Program-made: the position numbers and the translations under genes
Part shown: one piece after another, positions 6,994 through 11,760 of the stretch
Numbering within the stretch: position 1 is the first letter of the stretch
Layout of the letters: each line of letters opens with the position of its first letter
The notes under the pieces: model-generated
Told to the model about the DNA's origin: nothing
Database searches by the model: none
The model's input: only the letters and a program-made list of their open reading frames with translations
DNA from: an uncultured Granulicatella sp.
GTDB lineage: Bacteria > Bacillota > Bacilli > Lactobacillales > Aerococcaceae
Assembly (NCBI GenBank): GCA_900551535.1
Contig: URWJ01000035.1
Location: 1 to 11,760 of the forward strand
Length of the DNA stretch: 11,760 bases
Reading direction: 5' to 3'

Positions 6994-7114
6994 GGCACTG
7001 ACCCCCGTAAATGAGAACTAAATAAAAACACCTCCAAGTTGGATTTGGCACAATATAATCAAATCCACATGGAGGTGTCTTTTTATTAAATTCTCACTTT
7101 TTGGGGTCAGTCCC
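6994..7114 (+). repeat. Island repeat, copy 3 (complete, MITE-like, about 121 bp)
   Basis: This is the only copy with both ends. The left terminus 6997-7017 and right terminus 7091-7111 are inverted repeats at 17 of 21 positions, both starting ACTGACCCC. The interior holds a hairpin, ACACCTCCA (7028-7036) with TGGAGGTGT (7070-7078), extended inside by TGGATTT/AAATCCA. On the minus strand GTTTTTATTT follows, so the copy should terminate transcription of the 7148-9010 gene in place of the terminator it disrupted. It contains no coding sequence. Confidence 0.8.
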
Positions 7115-7118
7115 GGAA
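7115..7118. repeat. Candidate target-site duplication GGAA, right copy
   Basis: It matches 955-958 and directly abuts the right end of the third repeat. Fusing the sequence before 959 to the sequence after 7118 restores a hairpin with an AAAG loop. Confidence 0.55.
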
Positions 7119-7120
7119 AG

Positions 7121-7144
7121 CCAGCAATGCTTATTTTTCTTCAA
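7121..7144. terminator. Right arm of the split terminator hairpin
   Basis: It contains CCAG (7121-7124), AATGC (7126-7130) and a T-rich tail TTATTTTTCTTCAA (7131-7144). It begins 4 bases from the 7148 gene's stop codon and is the complement of the left arm at 934-956. On its own it cannot fold into a terminator, so this function now depends on repeat copy 3. Confidence 0.75.
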
Positions 7145-7147
7145 TAT

Positions 7148-9010
7148 TTATTTGTGTTCCCACAGACGGATGATATGGCCGTCCACTTCGCGTTCGCCAC
7201 GATAGTTGTAGTCACGCTCAAACGCCGTGCTGTTTTCTGGAAGGAAGGTTGGTTGATTTCCGTACGTAAAGTTATACACTTCTTTTCCGTTTTCAACAGA
7301 ATGGCTCATGCTTGCATCTACTTTATAAGAATCTGAGGAAGTATTTCCTTGAACCTTTGAATCAATGATTTTAACTTTCCCATCTAATTCCACACCGGCA
7401 TGCGTAATCGCCTCATCCGTATACACCGGGTTCACGAATACATTGTTTTGCACCGTAATGCCTTTAATAGGTCCAAATGTTTCTTCAAAGTCGATGTTAC
7501 TACGAGGTTTTGAATGAGGCCAATAGAAATCATTCGTCGTCCCTGAATTTACAATCATGTTATCCTTAATTAAAATCTCGTTATTATCATCAAACCCGAG
7601 TCCAAAGCCTTCATTCGCAAAGACCGTTGACACACGAATTCCAGCACCACCACGACTATCTTTAATCAAGTTATTCGTTACTTTATGATTTTTCCCGCCG
7701 AAAATACCAACACCACCAGCTCTCCAACCAAGTTCAATCGTATTATGTTCAAATGAATTATTCTCCGCATATTCCTTAGTGTGAATACTACTTGAGAACG
7801 TCGCTAGCGAGTCATCCCCATTGTTACGGATATTCGAGTTACGCACTACAGAATTACGTGTACCTTGCGTAAAGTTCACCCCATCCGCTAAGTTATTGCG
7901 GATACGGCTATTTTCAATCACCAAATGATCCGTGTATCTCATACCTATTGAGGCATAGTCGCCAATCCAAGCTCCACATTCGAAGTGTTCAATCCACATA
8001 TGGTCGATTCTTGAATCTTTACCGAAGCTTCCCGCAAAAGCTTTGTATTGAGCCTTATCATCTAAATGGTCATAACGTGACGTTAAGGCTGATGTCATCG
8101 CAAAGTTGCTAAACGTCAATCGGTTTGAATTGTGGCCGATTTCGAAACCGCCTTGTCCTTTTGCATTCGTTGTGAAATTCAATTTCGAATACCACATTCC
8201 TGCTCCTGTAACCGTTAAGCCATCCGCAGTAAAATCAATTTTTTTGTTAATTTTGAACTCTCCGACTGGAATATAGAGAGTTTTCTTTTGTTCAATCGCT
8301 GCTTTTAGCGCTTTTTCAAACGCAACTGTACTATCTTGTCCATCTTCTGCACCATACGCTGAATCTGTGATTGAAATACTATTTTCTGGTTGAGGAATAG
8401 GTGCAGGGACATTTTCTAATTCCACAAAATCAAGCGCCAATTCAACGCCATTATTTTCAATCGTCACTGTGTCTCCAGGATTCACGTGGACCCCGAAGAA
8501 TCCATGCACTTCGTCAAAACTAAAGCGCGCATGACTATGATCGGTCGCCTTTGTATCGTAGACATTACTTCCATCCACATATTGGTAGGCAGAGCTCGAA
8601 TCCAAGTGGAAAGTGCGCTTAGGTTCTCCATTCACATAAACCGTGACATCGCCTTCCTTTCCATCTGGAATGGAATAGCGCATCGTTAATCCATCAGCGC
8701 CTTCCTTGGCCGTGAATGTCACACTTCCTTTATTATCCACCTTAACATATGAGTTATCAGAAGCTTCATACGCCAATGTATCAAATGTACGGTTATTGAC
8801 GATTTCCGCATCCTTCAACTGACCGTCCACCGCTTCATAGCGAAGATAGTTTTGATTCGCTCCATATTGATTTTCGTAGTAAATCTCATCCGCGTTTACC
8901 ACATTTGTAGGCGCGAGCGCCGCAGCACTAAGTCCAACGAGCGCAGCCGCTAGTAAGAATTTCTTTTTTCCGTTTGAAATCATCATGATTTTCATCTCCA
9001 TTCGATTCAT
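7148..9010 (-). CDS. Secreted beta-helix glycoside hydrolase, probable GH87 alpha-1,3-glucanase/mycodextranase
   Basis: The protein is probably secreted and cleaves alpha-1,3-linked glucan. A signal peptide (hydrophobic 18-33, cleavage likely after VVNA at 40) is followed by a CBM35/CBM6-like beta-sandwich (about 45-200), a PAPIPQP linker, and a right-handed parallel beta-helix (about 210-560) rich in N-N-x-I rungs. ADGVNF with D376 and NNGDDS with D399-D400 reproduce the GH87 catalytic Asp layout; the 23-residue gap equals that of the characterised Bacillus and Paenibacillus enzymes as I remember them. At 620 residues it is compact compared with those, which exceed 1,000. No LPxTG or other anchor is visible. 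Met1 has only a weak GAAGAG upstream; GGAG (8996-8999) placed 9 bases before Met9 (8986) makes Met9 the likelier start. It lies between ackA and the island as a single-gene unit. Pectinase-like folds are the main alternative. Confidence 0.8.
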   Translation of the reverse strand: MNRMEMKIMMISNGKKKFLLAAALVGLSAAALAPTNVVNADEIYYENQYGANQNYLRYEAVDGQLKDAEIVNNRTFDTLAYEASDNSYVKVDNKGSVTFTAKEGADGLTMRYSIPDGKEGDVTVYVNGEPKRTFHLDSSSAYQYVDGSNVYDTKATDHSHARFSFDEVHGFFGVHVNPGDTVTIENNGVELALDFVELENVPAPIPQPENSISITDSAYGAEDGQDSTVAFEKALKAAIEQKKTLYIPVGEFKINKKIDFTADGLTVTGAGMWYSKLNFTTNAKGQGGFEIGHNSNRLTFSNFAMTSALTSRYDHLDDKAQYKAFAGSFGKDSRIDHMWIEHFECGAWIGDYASIGMRYTDHLVIENSRIRNNLADGVNFTQGTRNSVVRNSNIRNNGDDSLATFSSSIHTKEYAENNSFEHNTIELGWRAGGVGIFGGKNHKVTNNLIKDSRGGAGIRVSTVFANEGFGLGFDDNNEILIKDNMIVNSGTTNDFYWPHSKPRSNIDFEETFGPIKGITVQNNVFVNPVYTDEAITHAGVELDGKVKIIDSKVQGNTSSDSYKVDASMSHSVENGKEVYNFTYGNQPTFLPENSTAFERDYNYRGEREVDGHIIRLWEHK

Positions 9011-9260
9011 TCTTCACTCTTCTATTTTAAGAATGGACTTTGAAGCTCGAATTGCTTTTTATGGAAAATTCCAAACCCCTTTTTAGAAATCCTTCCCCGC
9101 CTTAAAAATTTTTTCAAAGCTCTGACTACCTTTTTGGCAAATTTCTATCAAGAAGAATTCTAATTTAGCCAAAATGAGAAAAAACACCAACTTTCCGTGA
9201 ATTCATCCCCACCGCCAATCAGAAAGAGCTTACATCCTCTCCGTTTCCGAAATTTCCGCC
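9011..9260. other. Intergenic upstream region of the GH87 gene, no gene seen
   Basis: This AT-rich stretch has several short A/T runs but no convincing open frame with a ribosome site. The best minus-strand promoter guess I found is TTGGTG - 17 bases - TAAATT near 9166-9193, which is too weak to claim. The transcription start of the 7148-9010 gene is therefore unknown and could lie in the tandem-repeat region further upstream. Confidence 0.4.
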
Positions 9261-9386
9261 GAGAAGGATTTACGCAATCTCTTTCCAAGGCACTTGTCGC
9301 GTACTTACTGAGGAGGATTTACGCAATCACCTTCAAACGCACTTGTCTCGTACTTACTGAGGAGGTTTTACGCAATAATCTGCTTC
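9261..9386. repeat. 49-bp noncoding tandem repeat, 2.5 units
   Basis: Units at 9261-9309 and 9310-9358 are identical at 43 of 49 positions. A third unit from 9359 matches over its first 20 or so bases (GAGGAGG, then TTTTACGCAAT) and then diverges. The most conserved blocks are GGATTTACGCAATC, GCACTTGTC and CGTACTTACTGAGG. The period is not a multiple of three and frames are interrupted, so it is not coding. It lies upstream of the GH87 gene and may hold repeated protein-binding sites. Confidence 0.85.
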
Positions 9387-9582
9387 TTTGAAGAGAAACG
9401 GATAAACCTTGGATTTTATAGTAGTGATAGTAGAGAATAAGAATCGAAATGAAATAGAGCCCCACAGCGGATGTTCCGCCATGGGGCTCTTTGAATTCGA
9501 TAGGTGAGAGACTTCGGCTCGAGCCGGTCTCCTACATTCACTACTATAAACAAATCCAAGGATTTAGAAGTTTCTCTTCAAA
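9387..9582. repeat. Nested long inverted repeat after ackA (three-way-junction fold)
   Basis: The outer arms 9387-9427 and 9538-9582 pair in three blocks: TTTGAAGAGAAAC (13), CCTTGGATTT (10) and TATAGTAGTGA (11). Inside are two more hairpins. One at 9456-9490 has a 9-bp AGAGCCCCA stem topped by GCGGA/TCCGC. The other at 9508-9531 has GAGAC/GTCTC around the palindrome CGGCTCGAGCCG. Transcribed from either strand this would fold into a closed three-way junction. It may act as the ackA terminator, although no strong T-run follows any stem on the minus strand. It could also be a MITE or a structured RNA. Confidence 0.75.
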
Positions 9583-9598
9583 CCTTCGGTTTGTATTA

Positions 9599-10786
9599 TT
9601 ATTTGCGTAAACGTTCGATGTCTCGCGCAATTTCAACTTCTTCGTTAGTTGGGATGTTTAATACAGTAACTTTCGCACCTTCAGAAGAAATGATAGCTTC
9701 TGAACGAGTATCGTTACGCTCAGGATCGATATCGCAACCGAACCAAGTTAAACCGTCGATGATACGAGCACGAATTGTCTTAGAGTTTTCACCGATACCA
9801 GCAGTGAAGACGATAGCGTCCACACCGTTCATAACAGCAACATATTGTCCAATGTATTTTTGAACGCGGTCAACGAAGATTTCTACTGCAACTTTAGCAT
9901 CTTCGTTTGTTGCACTTGCAGCTTCAACGTCACGCATGTCGCTTGATACACCTGAAAGGCCTAAAAGACCTGATTTTTTGTTTAAGATGTCAACCATTTC
10001 GTTAACGTCTGTAATGTTTAATTTGTTCATTAAGAATGCTACTAATGAAGCATCGATATCACCAGAACGAGTACCCATTGTAACCCCTGCTAATGGAGTG
10101 AATCCCATAGAAGTATCTACAGATTTACCGCCATCAACCGCAGTGATTGAAGCACCGTTACCTAAGTGGCAAGTGATGATTTTTAATTCTTCGATTGGTT
10201 TACCTAACATTTCAGCAGCGCGGCGTGAAACGTAGCGGTGGCTTGTTCCGTGAGCTCCGTATTTACGAGCTTTGAATTTTTTGTAGTATTCCATTGGAAT
10301 GCTGTATAAGTAAGCTTTCTTAGGCATTGTTGTATGGAATGAAGTATCGAATACAGCAACACTTGTAATGTCTGGTAAGATGTGTTTGAATGCGCGCATT
10401 CCTACCGCTTCAGCTTTGTTGTGTAATGGTGCAAATTCTGCTAAGTCTTCCACTTGTTGGATAACAGTGTCATCAACTAAAGCTGAATCTTTGAATAATT
10501 CTCCACCAGCAACGACACGGTGACCAACACCAGTGATTTCGTCGAATGAAGAAATAATGTTTAGAGCTACTAATTGTTCTAATAATTTTTCTACCGCAAC
10601 TTCGTGGTTTGGAATATCTTCTACCACTTCAAATTTTTGGTCGTCTCCATAGCTGATTGAGAAGATTGAATCACCTAATCCAATACGTTCTACTAAACCT
10701 TTAGCCACTACTTCTTCTTGTGGCATATTAAATAATTGGAACTTCAAGCTTGAACTTCCTGCATTAATCGCGATTGATTTTGACAT
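9599..10786 (-). CDS. ackA: Acetate kinase AckA
   Basis: AckA converts acetyl phosphate and ADP to acetate and ATP, the energy-yielding end of the Pta-AckA pathway, in the cytoplasm. Counting from the upstream ATG at 10792, visible motifs are NAGSSSLKF (10-18), GHRVVAGG with R92 (90-97), FDTSFH with catalytic D149, HGTSHR with H181 (181-186), GNGAS (211-215), TRSGDID with R242 (241-247) and AGIGENS with E335 (331-337). I choose the second ATG (10784-10786): AAAGGAG (10794-10800) is 7 bases from it but only one base from the ATG at 10790-10792, and the protein then starts MSKSIAINAG as usual. The resulting 395 residues are typical. It follows a ytxK-type gene, a conserved Firmicutes neighbourhood, and has its own promoter. 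A small CAAACC/GGTTTG hairpin (9579-9593) lies just after the stop. Confidence 0.97.
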   Translation of the reverse strand: MSKSIAINAGSSSLKFQLFNMPQEEVVAKGLVERIGLGDSIFSISYGDDQKFEVVEDIPNHEVAVEKLLEQLVALNIISSFDEITGVGHRVVAGGELFKDSALVDDTVIQQVEDLAEFAPLHNKAEAVGMRAFKHILPDITSVAVFDTSFHTTMPKKAYLYSIPMEYYKKFKARKYGAHGTSHRYVSRRAAEMLGKPIEELKIITCHLGNGASITAVDGGKSVDTSMGFTPLAGVTMGTRSGDIDASLVAFLMNKLNITDVNEMVDILNKKSGLLGLSGVSSDMRDVEAASATNEDAKVAVEIFVDRVQKYIGQYVAVMNGVDAIVFTAGIGENSKTIRARIIDGLTWFGCDIDPERNDTRSEAIISSEGAKVTVLNIPTNEEVEIARDIERLRK

Positions 10787-10838
10787 GCACATTCTCCTTT
10801 AATTTCAAATTAAGCCCATTAGTGGGTCTAACAGATTT

Positions 10839-10847
10839 ATTATAACA
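10839..10847 (-). promoter_or_regulatory. ackA promoter with extended -10
   Basis: On the minus strand TGTTATAAT is a perfect extended -10 (TGnTATAAT) that overlaps the stop codon of the preceding methyltransferase gene. There is no good -35, as expected for this promoter class. A short hairpin, CCCA-CTAA-TGGG (about 10814-10825), lies between the promoter and the ribosome site. I see no clear catabolite-response element. Confidence 0.7.
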
Positions 10848-11760
10848 TTTCTTGTACCCATTTTTCGAATGTTAGAGTGAATTTTCTGAATTTTTCTCTG
10901 TTCTTAAATTCTGGGATATCTCCAAGGAGCACTTGACTCACTTGTTTTGCGCCTTTTCCACGTTTTTGAACGATTAAAAGCGACTTGCTAAATTGCACAT
11001 CTTTGAAGAGATTGCGTGGAAATGCCAGCATGGCTTGCACGTATGTTTCTTTTTGTAAATAAGAAAGCAACTTCTCTCCTTCAGGTGTATCAAAAAGGTT
11101 CGTTGGAACGATAAAGAATCCAACTCCTGCCTCTTTCAAGTAACGCACTTGTTGCTCGATGAGTAAGTGATGCGCGAATGAATGTCCTTCGTCGTTTTTC
11201 GTTTCAAAACGAGCGGCATTTGCATCTACTGGATAGTAACCAACTGGTAAATCACTGACCACGAAGTCTTGCGGATCCACGAGTGAATCTTGCAAGCCAT
11301 CTTGTAAGGAAGTCTTCACATCCAATTGCTCTAAGGCGAATGCTTGTAGGGCTAAATGCACAAGCACTTCATCATTATCGATGGCTGTTGCACTCGCAGT
11401 TTTACCAGCAGATTGTAAGAATAATAGAATCGTGCTGAGCAAGTTCCCACTTCCAGCAGCAAAGTCCGCAATTTGCAACGGTTCGTCTTTCTTCGTCATT
11501 TGGTCGATCATATACGCCACGAGTAATCCGATGGCATCTGGCGTCATTTGATGGTTCATTTGCAAGCCATCTTCTTTAGCGGCTTTCAAGAACGTGAATT
11601 GAATCATACGGCGAATCTCTTCACTCGAATAGCTTGTTAAATCTAATTGTTGATACGCTTTGTTTAATTTTTCAGCGACTTCGTTACTTGGCAATCCTTC
11701 GACTTGTTGCGCAGTGTTATTGTTGACAATATTTTGTAACGTCTCACCCAGCGCCTCTAC
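10840..11760 (-). CDS. Class I SAM-dependent methyltransferase, YtxK type (5' end beyond window)
   Basis: 306 codons are visible. The frame stays open to the window edge, so the N-terminus is missing; the TTG at 11692-11694 is not needed as a start because in-frame codons continue upstream (ALGETLQNIVNN). The Rossmann core has the SAM motif ADFAAGSGNL and an acidic AIDND after the second strand. The motif IV position reads SDLPVGYYP, a variant of the N6-adenine methylase NPPY motif as seen in YtxK-like proteins. The C-terminus ends KWVQEML. In Bacillus and streptococci this family sits between the comG/comY competence-pilus operon and ackA, so the missing upstream sequence probably holds competence genes (inference). 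The substrate of the family is not established to my knowledge, and DNA methylation is only one possibility. Confidence 0.88.
   Translation of the reverse strand, partial: VEALGETLQNIVNNNTAQQVEGLPSNEVAEKLNKAYQQLDLTSYSSEEIRRMIQFTFLKAAKEDGLQMNHQMTPDAIGLLVAYMIDQMTKKDEPLQIADFAAGSGNLLSTILLFLQSAGKTASATAIDNDEVLVHLALQAFALEQLDVKTSLQDGLQDSLVDPQDFVVSDLPVGYYPVDANAARFETKNDEGHSFAHHLLIEQQVRYLKEAGVGFFIVPTNLFDTPEGEKLLSYLQKETYVQAMLAFPRNLFKDVQFSKSLLIVQKRGKGAKQVSQVLLGDIPEFKNREKFRKFTLTFEKWVQEML

Larger units (their letters stand above)
959..7114. mobile_element. Cadmium/copper resistance island bounded by IS-like inverted repeats
   Basis: The segment starts with GGCACTGACCCC and ends with the complement of GGGACTGACCCC; the inverted similarity continues inward (17 of 21 positions between 6997-7017 and 7091-7111, and the same sequence at the left end). 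It holds cadCA, a relaxase fragment and a copper operon, divided by a third same-direction repeat at 4332. Candidate GGAA target duplications flank it. No transposase, integrase or replication gene is inside, so it is not autonomous. It may have been moved by an IS acting in trans or assembled by recombination between repeats. The ACTGACCCC ends resemble IS3-family (IS150-group) termini as I remember them; this is not verified. The relaxase remnant suggests that part of the cargo came from a mobilizable plasmid or integrative element. Confidence 0.65.

Noticed and set aside
7148..9010. Pectate lyase or polygalacturonase (PL1/GH28) identity
   Set aside because: The fold class is similar, but the ADG(V/I)N ... 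GDD arrangement with 23-residue spacing and the CBM35-like N-terminus fit GH87 better.
9261..9386. Possible CRISPR array
   Set aside because: The units are nearly identical along their whole length, including the parts that would be spacers, there are only 2.5 units, and no cas genes are present.
9197..9391. 64-codon plus-strand open frame
   Set aside because: It runs through the 49-bp tandem repeat, whose period is not a multiple of three, and has no ribosome site or recognisable protein features.
10840..11694. TTG at 11692-11694 as the methyltransferase start
   Set aside because: The frame continues open upstream to base 11760 with plausible protein sequence and no ribosome site marks the TTG, so the gene is truncated by the window.

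Overview
The window looks like a low-GC Gram-positive chromosome, most likely a member of the Lactobacillales. The evidence is AAGGAGG-type ribosome sites, AT-rich intergenic DNA, the ytxK-type methyltransferase/ackA pair known from Firmicutes, and a cad operon of the staphylococcal pI258 type. A genus cannot be fixed from this sequence. Every convincing gene is on the minus strand, so transcription runs from high to low coordinates.

Right side (7148-11760): the 5'-truncated end of a YtxK/ComGH-neighbour-type SAM methyltransferase, then ackA (acetate kinase) with its own extended -10 promoter. A 590-base intergenic region follows, holding a long nested inverted repeat and a 49-bp tandem repeat. 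Then comes a secreted beta-helix enzyme that I assign to glycoside hydrolase family 87 (alpha-1,3-glucanase/mycodextranase type), based on an Asp...Asp-Asp signature with the family's 23-residue spacing.

Middle (959-7114): a 6.16-kb metal-resistance island. It contains a cadmium/zinc operon (cadC repressor, cadA P-type ATPase), a 5'-truncated relaxase remnant, and a copper operon (a small Cys/His-rich protein of unknown function, then a CopB-type ATPase with a His-rich N-terminus). Three same-direction copies of a short repeat with IS-like ends sit at 959, 4332 and 6994. They bound the two cassettes, and each carries a hairpin plus T-tract that should end minus-strand transcription. The outermost ends form an imperfect inverted repeat flanked by GGAA on both sides. 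Removing the island and one GGAA rebuilds a compact bidirectional terminator (10-bp stem with one mismatch, AAAG loop). The island therefore appears to have inserted at the tip of the terminator hairpin between the GH87 gene and rsgA. No transposase or recombinase is present.

Left side (1-958): rsgA, the ribosome-assembly GTPase, behind a near-consensus promoter and missing only its last few codons at the window edge.

The chromosomal backbone is thus methyltransferase - ackA - GH87 - terminator - rsgA, with the metal island inserted into the terminator. Cadmium/zinc efflux is self-regulated by CadC at a visible operator. The copper operon has cop-box-like operators, but its presumed CopY repressor is not in this window.
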